Source of the DNA: JACRPH01 sp041665465
GTDB taxonomy: Archaea > Nanobdellota > Nanobdellia > Woesearchaeales > GW2011-AR9
Length of the DNA: 64,000 nucleotides
Direction of reading: 5' to 3'
NCBI GenBank assembly: GCA_041665465.1
Contig: JBAYIU010000001.1
Span: forward strand, 1,499,872 to 1,563,871
Shown here: positions 16,559-25,582 of the stretch, piece after piece
Layout: every line of letters begins with the position of its first letter
Numbering within the stretch: the stretch's first letter is position 1
Notes under the pieces: model-generated
Databases searched by the model: none
What the model saw: only the letters and a program-made list of their open reading frames with translations
What the model was told of the DNA's origin: nothing
Made by a program: the position numbers and the translations under genes

Positions 16559-17575
16559 ATGAGAGTTTTATCAGCAAAACAACCCGTTTTAAGACTTGAT
16601 GCTATCGATTGGAAAATTCTATTTGAAGTTAAAGATAATATCAGACAACCATTAACTAAAGTAGCAGAAACCTGTCTTCTCTCTCGACAAGCGGTAGAAT
16701 ATCGTTTAAAACAGATGTCAATTAATAAGTTGATTACCGGGAGCAGAGCAGTAATCAATACTCGTTTACTTGGCTACAAATCTTATCATGTTTTGATTGA
16801 AACCCATTCTCCTGAAGATGAAAAAGAGTTGATCGCTAGAGCACAGAAGAACGATGCAGTTAATTTAATCATCCTTTATAGTGGGAAATATAATTTAGAA
16901 ATTTCTATCTTTGCTAAAGATGAAGAAGAGTTTATGCAGAAGTATATTCGTTTAGTGGACAAGATTAAGGTACGTAAAGACTTGTTTTTAACTTTACGTG
17001 GAACGTTGGTGGGAAGAGTGCTTCCTGAACAGCATATCCCTCTTAAGAAAAAGAGTGAGATGACTTCAATTGAAACTGCTCATAAACCAAAGGAAATAGA
17101 AGTAGATCTTCAGGATTTACAACTGATGTATCAACTTTCTCAGGAAGCTACTCGTACCAATACTTCTCTAGCAGAAGAATTAAAGTTATCTAAAGATACG
17201 GTTAAGTATCGGATTAAACAGTTAGAAGAATCTGGGTTGATTCGAGAATATCGTCCAGTAATAAATTATTCTGCCTTGGGTTTATCTGTGAATACTCTTT
17301 TATTGAGGGTAGATTATCGTATGGATGAGGTGCAGAAATTAGAAACCTTCTTAAGATCTAATCTTTCCGTATTATGGTGTGCTAAAGCCTTTGGCTATTA
17401 TGATTATATTCTTTATGTGATTACCCGCAATCTGGATGAGTTTCATGAACTGATTGGTCAGATCAAAGAAAAATTCTCTGAATTGGTGAAAACTTATGAA
17501 GTTCTATTTGCTCATGAAGAGTTGAAGTATGAGTTTATGAGTAAGAGTATTGTGAAAGAGTTTAGGAAAAATTAA
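16559..17575 (+). CDS. Tandem Lrp/AsnC-family transcriptional regulator
   Basis: This 338-residue protein contains two Lrp/AsnC units in one chain. Unit one has a winged helix at about residues 15-60 (LTKVAETCLLSRQAVEYRLKQM) followed by a RAM-like alpha/beta domain. Unit two repeats the plan from about residue 182 (LAEELKLSKDTVKYRIKQLEE, then INYSALGLSVNTLLLRVD). Ordinary Lrp proteins are about 150 residues and dimerise, so this is a covalent dimer. A strong palindrome directly before the start suggests autoregulation. The effector is not evident. Confidence 0.87.
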   Translation: MRVLSAKQPVLRLDAIDWKILFEVKDNIRQPLTKVAETCLLSRQAVEYRLKQMSINKLITGSRAVINTRLLGYKSYHVLIETHSPEDEKELIARAQKNDAVNLIILYSGKYNLEISIFAKDEEEFMQKYIRLVDKIKVRKDLFLTLRGTLVGRVLPEQHIPLKKKSEMTSIETAHKPKEIEVDLQDLQLMYQLSQEATRTNTSLAEELKLSKDTVKYRIKQLEESGLIREYRPVINYSALGLSVNTLLLRVDYRMDEVQKLETFLRSNLSVLWCAKAFGYYDYILYVITRNLDEFHELIGQIKEKFSELVKTYEVLFAHEELKYEFMSKSIVKEFRKN

Positions 17576-17634
17576 TCTTCTAGTGTCTACTCTAGAGGAG
17601 AAATCTTTAAGAATACCTCTTCTTTCTAGAATTT

Positions 17635-18177
17635 ATGGCTCCCTCAGAAATAACCGATGATCAACTTCTTCTTATTACCGGATTTAGACGGTTAGACTTA
17701 CCTCCTTTTGTTGGAAATCAAAGTATTAGTTTTCCTGTTGCCCCAACCGAAGTGATAACTGGGTTAACTACAAAAGGTCAAAAAATGCTTCTTGATGGAG
17801 TAATCTACACTCGGGTTGAAAAAAAAGGAAGAATTTATTATTCCGCTCAGAAGGATGTGCGGGCGGACATTGAAGCTGCTTTAAGACATCCGGATATGGC
17901 TGCTTACTTAGATCGTCTTGAATCTTTTGTTGGTTCTGAAAAAAGAGTAAAAGACTTATTCCATCAGGATTCTTCTCCGGGGAGCAGTGGACGTTGGAAA
18001 GCTTCTGGAACATCTGATTATTGTAATGTTATCTTTGGGGTAGATAAAGAACCACAAAGAGATTTAATCATGATGCTTGGTGAGATTAAGTCTATTAATC
18101 CTAGATATGTCCCTGGAATTGATAGTTTGGTTACTCCGGTTGTATCTATTGTTAAAATAGAGTATAATTTATTATAA
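17635..18177 (+). CDS. Hypothetical protein, 180 aa
   Basis: I do not recognise this protein. It looks soluble. Residues 60-110 are mostly helical and charged (DVRADIEAALRHPDMAAYLDRLESF), the C-terminal 40 residues are beta-like and hydrophobic (YVPGIDSLVTPVVSIVKIEYNLL). A CTTTAAG element about 30 nt before the ATG is a possible TATA box. Its neighbour downstream is another orphan 43 bases on; whether they share a transcript is unclear. Confidence 0.6.
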   Translation: MAPSEITDDQLLLITGFRRLDLPPFVGNQSISFPVAPTEVITGLTTKGQKMLLDGVIYTRVEKKGRIYYSAQKDVRADIEAALRHPDMAAYLDRLESFVGSEKRVKDLFHQDSSPGSSGRWKASGTSDYCNVIFGVDKEPQRDLIMMLGEIKSINPRYVPGIDSLVTPVVSIVKIEYNLL

Positions 18178-18219
18178 ATCTCCTAAATCTTTTTAAAATA
18201 GGCTTGAAAATATAATAAT

Positions 18220-19335
18220 ATGGATCTTACACTTGAATTAATCGTTAGAAGCGGAAGCGAGAAAGCTTTTGCTGCTTATACTGCTCAGCAACAACTCGAA
18301 CCTAGCTTACAGCAGGATAAAAAGGTCGAAACTGAGTTGTATCACTGTCTTCGTTTGGTTGAGGCTAGAATGTTTAATGACGAGGGATTATTAAAGTATT
18401 TTTCTAGTAAACCTGTAACAGATTATCTTGCCGAAAGTGAGAATTTTACCTTAGCTCACGAAATTGTAAAAACTGCTTTGGGCAGTTTTACCGATGGTAT
18501 CGAAGCAGAGGAGCGAATTCAGGCAGCAATTTTGTTTGAGTCAAAGAATATTTCAAGTTTTGTTAGAAAATATCAGGCTAATTATTCTGCTGATATGGTT
18601 AAGATGGTGGAAGAAGGATATAGTACTTTATTCACTCCTTACAATATGGATGAAGAAGGTGTGAATGATAATTTTGAAGCAATTGATCAGTTCCGAAATT
18701 TAATTGATCCTAGAAAAGTTGTTTCTGAGGGATTAAAATCTTTTGAAGATTTTGGGGAAATGTTAAAAGAAGAGGAAGATGTTAGTGAAAAAAGATACAA
18801 AATTGCTCTTCTTCGTACTGTCTTAGGCAAGATGATTGAGATGACTGATCTGGCTTATGTTTCTCAGGAAGCCGGTAAGATGTTCTCTGGACAAAAGTTC
18901 TATCGAGACCTGGTTAAAGAAGGGGTTATCGATGGAAGTTCTAAGAAACTTAAAAAGCCAGACTTAGCCACTAAGTTAGCTGAGATTAACGCCGATCCAG
19001 AATGTACTTTTGTTCCAACCAGAGAATTATCTGTTTTAATAAAAACCGAAAAGGATAGACTTTTATTAGCTCAACAATTTGAAGGATGGGTTAAAGCTGG
19101 AAGATACGAGTTGATGAAATACTTATTCCCTTCTCGTCCAGATGATGAGGTAATATTTGATACTGAAGTAGCTAGGCAGGGGATCAATGCAGGGATAGAA
19201 TACTTAACCGTCAAAGGAGATTTAGCAGAATTAGGAAAACTTCTCTTCCTTCCAGTAGAATATGTTAATCCAGAGACTCCTTTTGGGAAAGCTCATGCTG
19301 TTCTAAAAGAGCATCCTTTCAGGTTAAGGGGTTAG
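18220..19335 (+). CDS. Hypothetical helical protein, 371 aa
   Basis: I do not recognise this protein. It is acidic, almost entirely helical by composition, with no membrane span, cysteine pair or repeat that I could pick out. The general character (long charged helices, about 330-370 residues) is like that of the orphan at 3451-4449, but I see no clear shared motif. A TTTTAAAATA element about 25-30 nt before the ATG may be its TATA box. It ends convergently against a TrmB-family gene. Confidence 0.65.
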   Translation: MDLTLELIVRSGSEKAFAAYTAQQQLEPSLQQDKKVETELYHCLRLVEARMFNDEGLLKYFSSKPVTDYLAESENFTLAHEIVKTALGSFTDGIEAEERIQAAILFESKNISSFVRKYQANYSADMVKMVEEGYSTLFTPYNMDEEGVNDNFEAIDQFRNLIDPRKVVSEGLKSFEDFGEMLKEEEDVSEKRYKIALLRTVLGKMIEMTDLAYVSQEAGKMFSGQKFYRDLVKEGVIDGSSKKLKKPDLATKLAEINADPECTFVPTRELSVLIKTEKDRLLLAQQFEGWVKAGRYELMKYLFPSRPDDEVIFDTEVARQGINAGIEYLTVKGDLAELGKLLFLPVEYVNPETPFGKAHAVLKEHPFRLRG

Positions 19336-19350
19336 ATAATTAAATCTCTT

Positions 19351-20109
19351 CTATCTATTTTCTTTCCATCTCTCTTCAAAGAACTTCTGATATTGTTGAG
19401 CATTCTTCTGAGAGGTAATCACAAAAGCAGTAGGCTGTTCTCCCCAAACTAAGGTCATTACTTTATCTTTGAAAATAAATATCCCTGTAGGAAGCTCTTC
19501 TGTAGAATATCTCACTTTCATTCCAGGGTATAAATGGTGCGCTTCAATCGTGTTCTTTATCTTTAAGGGGGCAATTAATCTTACTTTAACTCTCTTTTCT
19601 ATTCTCTTCTTATGGTAATCTCGGAAGAAATGTCTTAATGCTTCAGTTTCTAATTCTTCTCCTAAAGTGAAGACTAGGTATTCTTCTTCGTTCTGTAGTT
19701 CATTTAATAAATTTGTAAATGCGGCTTTTACTCCTTTAATCCCTTCGTAAACGGTTGCTTCTTGGTGTTGTTTGGCTAACTTTCTTTGCAGTTCTATTTG
19801 AGGAATTAATTTCTCGATCTCTTCTTTTTGTTCTAATAACTGTGCTTCTTTCTTTTCTAACAGTTCTATTAAGTGTTTGGGATCGGAAGCTTGAAAGTAT
19901 TTGACATTATTCTTAATCACAAAAGAAACCAATCCTTTCTGAATCAATTTATCTAAGATGGGATAAACTTTAGAATTAGGAATCTTAGCTTTCTTGACAA
20001 TAGGAGTAGCAGAAGATTGTTCTAATTCCAATAAGGAGAAGTATACTTTGATCTCATTCTGGCTTAGTCCTAGTTGTTCTAATAGTTCAAATTTCTCATA
20101 AGTATACAT
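19351..20109 (-). CDS. TrmB-family transcriptional regulator
   Basis: The N-terminal 75 residues form a TrmB winged helix (LGLSQNEIKVYFSLLELEQSSATPIVKKAKIP, then KVYPILDKLIQKGLVSF). A coiled coil follows at about 80-110, then a C-terminal alpha/beta effector-type domain from about 118 (EATVYEGIKGVKAAF). TrmB proteins usually control sugar transport or metabolism. A TATA box on the minus strand (GTTTAAATAG, 20131-20140) lies 22-31 nt before the ATG. A GC-rich partial dyad lies beyond it in the divergent intergenic region and may be its operator. Confidence 0.87.
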   Translation of the reverse strand: MYTYEKFELLEQLGLSQNEIKVYFSLLELEQSSATPIVKKAKIPNSKVYPILDKLIQKGLVSFVIKNNVKYFQASDPKHLIELLEKKEAQLLEQKEEIEKLIPQIELQRKLAKQHQEATVYEGIKGVKAAFTNLLNELQNEEEYLVFTLGEELETEALRHFFRDYHKKRIEKRVKVRLIAPLKIKNTIEAHHLYPGMKVRYSTEELPTGIFIFKDKVMTLVWGEQPTAFVITSQKNAQQYQKFFEERWKENR

Positions 20110-20130
20110 TTTGGTATAATTTATTCTTAA

Positions 20131-20206
20131 CTATTTAAACTTTTCTTATTATCACCACCTATAGGGGGGGTAATACTAATATACTTTTGGCTAGATTGTT
20201 ATAAAT
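20131..20206. promoter_or_regulatory. Divergent promoter region with GC-rich partial dyad
   Basis: The region holds a minus-strand TATA box for the TrmB gene (20131-20140) and a plus-strand TATA-like GTTATAAAT (20198-20206) for the gene at 20237. Between them, TTATCACCACC and GGGGGGGTAA flank a TATA centre (about 20148-20172), an imperfect inverted repeat. The TATCACC half resembles published TrmB half-sites as I remember them. Its position between divergent promoters fits an operator. Confidence 0.35.
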
Positions 20207-20236
20207 GGTTTCTATGGTGTTTTTGGAGAAATAAAT

Positions 20237-20593
20237 ATGGCTGATGATTTAAGAACAGAAGAAAAAAAACAAAACCCCTTACTGAAAGATTTAATTATTG
20301 CTACTCCTTTAAGTTTACTTTTAGGTACAATTGTTGGTGGTATTGAGAGTCTAGTCCATCCTTTTGGCGTTATTAATTCTGTCAAAGAAATTAGGGGAGA
20401 AGGCATTAATGAAATTCATCAAATAGCTGGTTACAGCTCTGAATTTATAGTCTATGGTTACTGTTGGTATAAGTATATAGAGGAAATGGTGCAACATCCT
20501 TATGATGCCGTAAGCTATATCCCTCTTGGATTAAACCTTCTCTCTGTAGTGGCCCAAACTGCTTACAAGACTTATAAAGGTAATAACAAATGA
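20237..20593 (+). CDS. Small membrane protein of unknown function, 118 aa
   Basis: I do not recognise it. Two hydrophobic segments are likely membrane helices: about 23-37 (IIATPLSLLLGTIVGG) and about 92-108 (YIPLGLNLLSVVAQTAY), with a weaker one in between. The N terminus is charged and probably cytoplasmic. It overlaps the next gene by ATGA, and a third small gene follows two bases later, so the three form an operon divergent from a TrmB regulator. Confidence 0.65.
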   Translation: MADDLRTEEKKQNPLLKDLIIATPLSLLLGTIVGGIESLVHPFGVINSVKEIRGEGINEIHQIAGYSSEFIVYGYCWYKYIEEMVQHPYDAVSYIPLGLNLLSVVAQTAYKTYKGNNK

Positions 20594-21129
20594 CTAACAC
20601 AAAACAAATTCTCTCTGAAATAGGGAAAGATGTGAGTAAGGTTACTTTAGAGGGATTGCTACAAGTTGGTTCTAAATTGTCTTACCCTATTTTGGGTAAT
20701 CTATCTGAAGGCCTTCAGAGCGGGATTGAAGAACGATTGGGAAAAAAATATTATAACACTGTACATGCCACCAGACTATCCTTAGCTACAAACACTTTAA
20801 CTTATTCTTATCTCTTTTACGAATTATCTATAGCTACTTCTCAAGATCCTTATATGGGAATAATTTATGGTTCAGCTTTTGGAGCGATGGAATTAATGGT
20901 TAGATCTCTCTTTAGTTATGTTTCTTTAGAATCTCAAGATTCATCTGATTATTATCTTCTTCACCATGACTTTCCATCCTTACCAAACAGTCCCGTTGCT
21001 TCACTTGTTGGAAAAACTGTTTCTCTCCCCTTTGAAGGTGTGAACTATGCTTATAATGTTTTCAGAAGGTATCTTAAGGGGATTAATGAAAGAATTAAGA
21101 AAAGAAATGAACTAGGGGAATGTAAATAA
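20590..21129 (+). CDS. Membrane-associated hypothetical protein, 179 aa
   Basis: I do not recognise it. A hydrophobic middle (about residues 64-112, with YSYLFYELS and MGIIYGSAFGAMELMV) suggests two membrane helices, and the C terminus is strongly basic (KGINERIKKRNELGECK). Its start overlaps the previous gene by four bases, implying translational coupling. Both proteins are small, membrane-type and carry a similar Gly/Tyr-rich second half, so they may be partners. Confidence 0.6.
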   Translation: MTNTKQILSEIGKDVSKVTLEGLLQVGSKLSYPILGNLSEGLQSGIEERLGKKYYNTVHATRLSLATNTLTYSYLFYELSIATSQDPYMGIIYGSAFGAMELMVRSLFSYVSLESQDSSDYYLLHHDFPSLPNSPVASLVGKTVSLPFEGVNYAYNVFRRYLKGINERIKKRNELGECK

Positions 21130-21131
21130 AA

Positions 21132-21452
21132 ATGACTGATTCAGACAAATTAATTAGGGATAGCATTAACTTTTGTAAGATGACTCTTGCCATAGCTGGA
21201 AATGGACATGACTATACTTATACTATGCCTCGTTTTGAAACTAGAGATCCTTTGCAGGAGTGTTTATCTTGGCAAGAACAAGTAAATCCTTCTCCATCCT
21301 TGGCAGAAGTATTGTCATCTTTCAAGGAGAAGTTATACTTTTTAGTAAGGAGATTTGAAGGGAGAGTTCAACCTAAACATCCTTACTGTTTAGTAGGAGG
21401 ATCTCTTCATAAAGAAGAAAAGAGTTATTATCTTCCATATCGTCAACTCTAG
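21132..21452 (+). CDS. Hypothetical protein, 106 aa
   Basis: I do not recognise it. It is a small soluble-looking protein with two cysteines far apart and no clear motif. It lies two bases after the preceding membrane-protein gene and is the third member of that operon. Its stop overlaps the stop of the convergent archease gene by four bases. Confidence 0.55.
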   Translation: MTDSDKLIRDSINFCKMTLAIAGNGHDYTYTMPRFETRDPLQECLSWQEQVNPSPSLAEVLSSFKEKLYFLVRRFEGRVQPKHPYCLVGGSLHKEEKSYYLPYRQL

Positions 21453-21907
21453 ATATCTACCAATACTTCCGCAAACCAGCCGTTCTTTGTTTGCTTGACT
21501 TCAAACATGTGCATAGTAATAGCTTTGATGTCTACTTTAGGTTCGTGTTTCTTCACATCTAACTTCTCTCCATAAGCACGACAGATCAATTGATATTCTT
21601 TTTCTTCGATCTTACTCTCTTTGTTCTTCTTGATCTTTTCTTTAATCTCAATCTCAAATTTAGAAAACAATAACTGTCTTGAATCCTTTAATATGATCAG
21701 ATCTCCCAGAAAATCAAATAACAAGTACTCAATATTCTTGTTCTTACGTTTAATCAACACTTTCCTCTTCGGCAGAACTCTCTTCAATTCGATCATGGTT
21801 TCTTCTACTGCTAATCCGCACTGGTTGAACAGTTCTGCTAATGTACTTGCTTCTGCTTGAAATAGCACATCTGCGGTATGTTCGAGGTATTTGTAATAAG
21901 GCTTCAT
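21449..21907 (-). CDS. Archease
   Basis: Archease activates the RNA ligase RtcB and some methyltransferases. The protein begins with YLEHTADVLFQAEA (about 6-19), the family's signature with the metal-binding Asp, and ends with GWFAEVLVDI, where the terminal Asp-Ile is conserved. At 152 residues it is slightly longer than typical (about 140), owing to a charged Lys/Glu-rich loop at about 85-105. The neighbouring intron-containing tRNA genes in this window need tRNA splicing and RtcB ligation, which fits its presence. No rtcB is in the window. Confidence 0.92.
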   Translation of the reverse strand: MKPYYKYLEHTADVLFQAEASTLAELFNQCGLAVEETMIELKRVLPKRKVLIKRKNKNIEYLLFDFLGDLIILKDSRQLLFSKFEIEIKEKIKKNKESKIEEKEYQLICRAYGEKLDVKKHEPKVDIKAITMHMFEVKQTKNGWFAEVLVDI

Positions 21908-21960
21908 TGTTCTAATGTAATATCTAAATCTTTAAAAACATATTTGTTTTAACTAGCCTC

Positions 21961-22359
21961 ATGAATCCTTACTTAAAGATTATTGTAAACGCATGGGAAG
22001 TGTGGGCAGAAATTCCGGCTGAAGGAGATTTAGAACGTAAACTAACCACGGGATCATCATCACCAGGAGAATCAACTGCTGATAGATCCTTAAAAGAAAC
22101 TCTAGCTTTTAGAGATTTATCTCAAAGAGTTTATAATTCTGTTAAAGATGAACTTCGTTCAGAATGTCCTGATTGTGTTCATGTAGTTGTTCCAAATCCA
22201 GAAAATGGGAATCATTTAGTCTTAATTTATCCCGGTAAGAAATTAACTTTCTTTGCTCAGGATCGATTGATAGGACAAGGGTATAATGGACCTATTTTCT
22301 TAGGATATGAACCGCAGAAAAGTCCTCCTTTATCTCTGGCTACCGTTTATCGTAACTAA
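21961..22359 (+). CDS. Hypothetical protein, 132 aa
   Basis: I do not recognise it. The first 20 residues (YLKIIVNAWEVWAEIP) are mildly hydrophobic but not a clear signal. A Ser/Gly-rich linker (TTGSSSPGES) lies near residues 29-38 and a beta-rich C-terminal half follows. It is 11 bases upstream of another orphan on the same strand, and the two probably share a transcript. Confidence 0.55.
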   Translation: MNPYLKIIVNAWEVWAEIPAEGDLERKLTTGSSSPGESTADRSLKETLAFRDLSQRVYNSVKDELRSECPDCVHVVVPNPENGNHLVLIYPGKKLTFFAQDRLIGQGYNGPIFLGYEPQKSPPLSLATVYRN

Positions 22360-22370
22360 TGTGAACTAAA

Positions 22371-22910
22371 ATGACTCTATCTCTTGTTGATGAAAATACT
22401 TGGTTTGGTGCTACTACTAGACCTTGGGATGCACCTAAGCCAGTCGAATATTCTCATTATGCTGCAGTTGAACCCTCAGCAGATCTAACTGCTCGTCTTT
22501 TCCAAGGAAGGGGCAGAGAAGATGATTGGGAAGTCGCTGCTGTTAGTGATTATGTTGATCTTCCTGAAATTTGTCATCATGCTTATCATCTTGTATCTCA
22601 ACAACTAGAAAGAGAACATTACGGAAAAAGAGCAGTAGTGGTTTGTTCATTATACTGTCAAGACAGAAAAGATCACATCTACGTTACTTCTGAACTATCT
22701 AAAAATCCAAGATTTGAGGAAGTAGTGAAAGGGATTGCCAGAGAGATGAATATTCCTATTGGAGAGGAAGTTGCTCTTACTAATGGGAGAAGTTGGTACT
22801 GTGCTTTATTTATCGGCAGAGATGATGATGATCCCGAAGAGTTATGGATGCGATATCGACCAAAGTTTAGGTTACGTCCATTAAGTGCTAAGGACGCTTT
22901 CAGATCATAA
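22371..22910 (+). CDS. Hypothetical protein, 179 aa
   Basis: I do not recognise it. It is a soluble, acidic protein with aromatic residues clustered in the first third and an Asp-rich stretch (GRDDDDPEELW) near residue 157. Both it and the preceding orphan contain a similar sentence: a helix followed by a VVVCSLYCQDRKDHI or VHVVVPNPENGNHL strand, so they may be distant paralogues. It converges on the Mg2+ ATPase gene. Confidence 0.55.
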   Translation: MTLSLVDENTWFGATTRPWDAPKPVEYSHYAAVEPSADLTARLFQGRGREDDWEVAAVSDYVDLPEICHHAYHLVSQQLEREHYGKRAVVVCSLYCQDRKDHIYVTSELSKNPRFEEVVKGIAREMNIPIGEEVALTNGRSWYCALFIGRDDDDPEELWMRYRPKFRLRPLSAKDAFRS

Positions 22911-22947
22911 CTTCGCTTCTTTCCATAACTTATTAAAGAATTCTCTT

Positions 22948-25473
22948 TCAGAAATCATACTTCTTATAGAACCACTTCTTGACCAATTCTACCATTACGA
23001 AGTATATCAATACAACTGCTCCAATAATCAATAGCACAAACCAAGGAAGTGGTTCAAACTCAAAGAACTTGCCAATAAAGGTGTAAGGGATGATCCATCC
23101 GATAGCTACAGCAACAATGGTACTAATCAACAGCCATTTGCTAGCAGTACTTTGCATGAATGGGATTCTTTTAGTTCTAATAAAGTGAATAATCAACGTC
23201 TGTGTAGCTAAGGATTCGATAAACCAACCGGTATGAAATCCTGCTTCGCTAGTCTTCAATACTAACCATAACAATAAAAAGGTAATGATGTCAAACAAGG
23301 AACTTATCGGACCAAAGATGAGCATAAATCTTTTGATGAATTTAATATTCCATCGTTTTGGTTTAACCATATATTCTTTATCTACACTATCAAAAGGGAT
23401 TGTAACTTGAGAGAAATCATAAATAAAGTTATTTAATATTATTTGAATCGGGAGCATAGGTAAGAAAGGCAGGAATAATACTGCTACTGCTACCGAGAAC
23501 ATATTCCCAAAGTTTGAACTAAGCCCCATCAGGATATACTTGATAGTGTTTCCAAACGTTTTTCTTCCTTCCATGATTCCTTCATGTAACTCTTTCAAAC
23601 TTTTATGGGTAAGAACGATATCTGCAGATTCTTTAGCTACATCTACTGCACTAGAAACAGAAATTCCAATATCTGCTATATTCAAAGCAGGAGCATCGTT
23701 TATTCCATCACCTAAATATCCCACCACATGTTTTTTGTTGCGTAAAGCTTGAATGATTCTACTTTTTTGTTGTGGGGAGAATCTGGCAAAGATAGTAACA
23801 TTTTCAACCTTATTCTCTAAGGCTTTGTCACTGATGGAGTCAATTTCATATCCTAACAACACTCCCTTAACTTTTAATCCAATCTCTTGACAAACTTTTT
23901 TGGTCACTAATTCATTATCTCCCGTAAGTATCTTAACCTCGATTCCATTCTTTTGCATGTCTTTGATAACTTCAGAAACATCTTTCTTTGGCGGGTCAAA
24001 GAAAGCAGCAAATCCAACGATAGTCATGTTAGACTCATCTTCCTTTTCAAACTCAAACTTTCGGTGAGGAATCTCTTTAATTGCAATCGCTAAAACTCGG
24101 TATCCCTGTTCACTTAGGAAATGGTATTGTCTCGTAATTTTATCTAGATTGTTAGCATTTATCTTTTCTTTTTTGTTTCCAGAATGATAATATGAGCAAA
24201 CCTTGAATACTTCTTCTGGTGCTCCTTTAGTAATCAAAATCTCTTTCTCGCCTTTACTCACCGCTACACTCATCCTTTTACGAATAAAGTCAAAAGGGAT
24301 TTCATCGATCTTTTTAAATTCATTAACGTTAACTTTACGGAAATTAACTAGCGCATCGTCTAAAGGATTTTTAATCCCGGAATGGAAGGAACTATTAAGG
24401 TAAGCGTAAAGAAGTACCTTTTCATCATGTTTCCCTTGCACATCCATATATTTGACTAATCTAATCTTATCTTCTGTAAGGGTTCCGGTTTTATCTGTAC
24501 ATAAGATATCCATACTTCCAAAATTAGAAATACAAGATAATTTCTTGACAATTGTTCCTTTCTTGGCCATTTCGATTGATCCTCTGGCCATGGTTACGGA
24601 CATAATCATCGGTAATAATTCTGGAGTTAGGCCTACTGCGACAGCTAGAGAGAACATGAACGATTCTAATAAATTCTGTTTAAAGAGGGCGTTGAAGAGG
24701 AAAATTAATATTACCAAGAATAGGGTGGATTTCATAATCAGGTAACCAAAATCTTTGATGCCATGTTCAAATTCGGTTTCTAAGTTTGTTTTACTAATGG
24801 TCTTGGCAATCTTTCCAAACTCGGTTTTCATACCTGTTTTAACGATGATAGCAGTAGCATTTCCACTCACTACGCTAGTGCCCATGAACAACATGTTAAC
24901 TTGGTCGATAAGAGATTTCTTCCCAATAATTCTCGGTTCTTTTTTCTCACTAGGATAAGATTCTCCAGTAAGAACGGACTGGTTTACAAAGAGATACTTG
25001 GCAGTGAGAAGACGGCAATCTGCTGGAACCATATTTCCTGGGTTAAGTTCGATGATATCTCCTGGACAAAGTTCTTCTAAATGAACTTCTTTTTTCTTTC
25101 CATCTCTCCAAACGAGAGCTTTGGCTTTAACGGTTAATTTTAGTTTTTCTGCCGCTTTTTGGGCATTGTGTTCTAAAAAGAAGTTTAAAACCACGCTCAG
25201 GACAACCATCAATCCAATAATGATCGCACTAGAAGTTTGATGTAGGAAGGCAGAAATTCCGGCTACGATAATTAATAATAGAACTAAGGGGCTTTTGAAG
25301 TTCGAAAGCAGTTCTAACAAGATGTTTAGTTCTTTCTTTTCTTCGATGGAATTTTTTCCATATTGTTTTAATCTAGCTTTAACTTCAATTGAAGATAAGC
25401 CTTGTGAAGAAGAGTTTAGATCTTTGATTACTTGAGAAACATCTTTCTGGTAAACTTCACCTCTTTCAGACAT
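22948..25473 (-). CDS. mgtA: Magnesium-translocating P-type ATPase (MgtA/MgtB type)
   Basis: This 841-residue P3B-type ATPase imports Mg2+ across the membrane. Visible motifs are TGES (169-172, actuator), GLTPELLPMI (281-290, helix M4), the phosphorylation site DKTGTLTED with Asp327, and the hinge GDGINDAPAL near residue 590. Membrane helices lie at about 60-100, 245-290 and in pairs over the last 200 residues. The order and length match bacterial MgtA. The minus-strand ATAAATCCTTAATATATACT region just upstream contains a likely TATA box. It seems to be a single-gene unit. Confidence 0.93.
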   Translation of the reverse strand: MSERGEVYQKDVSQVIKDLNSSSQGLSSIEVKARLKQYGKNSIEEKKELNILLELLSNFKSPLVLLLIIVAGISAFLHQTSSAIIIGLMVVLSVVLNFFLEHNAQKAAEKLKLTVKAKALVWRDGKKKEVHLEELCPGDIIELNPGNMVPADCRLLTAKYLFVNQSVLTGESYPSEKKEPRIIGKKSLIDQVNMLFMGTSVVSGNATAIIVKTGMKTEFGKIAKTISKTNLETEFEHGIKDFGYLIMKSTLFLVILIFLFNALFKQNLLESFMFSLAVAVGLTPELLPMIMSVTMARGSIEMAKKGTIVKKLSCISNFGSMDILCTDKTGTLTEDKIRLVKYMDVQGKHDEKVLLYAYLNSSFHSGIKNPLDDALVNFRKVNVNEFKKIDEIPFDFIRKRMSVAVSKGEKEILITKGAPEEVFKVCSYYHSGNKKEKINANNLDKITRQYHFLSEQGYRVLAIAIKEIPHRKFEFEKEDESNMTIVGFAAFFDPPKKDVSEVIKDMQKNGIEVKILTGDNELVTKKVCQEIGLKVKGVLLGYEIDSISDKALENKVENVTIFARFSPQQKSRIIQALRNKKHVVGYLGDGINDAPALNIADIGISVSSAVDVAKESADIVLTHKSLKELHEGIMEGRKTFGNTIKYILMGLSSNFGNMFSVAVAVLFLPFLPMLPIQIILNNFIYDFSQVTIPFDSVDKEYMVKPKRWNIKFIKRFMLIFGPISSLFDIITFLLLWLVLKTSEAGFHTGWFIESLATQTLIIHFIRTKRIPFMQSTASKWLLISTIVAVAIGWIIPYTFIGKFFEFEPLPWFVLLIIGAVVLIYFVMVELVKKWFYKKYDF

Positions 25474-25582
25474 ATTCTATAGTATATATTAAGGATTTAT
25501 ATGCCTTTTTGTTCGTATGTGGGTTAGATTTAACTTTTCTAGAAGAGAAAAGGTTAAATAACCTGTTTTACTCTTAATTTCT

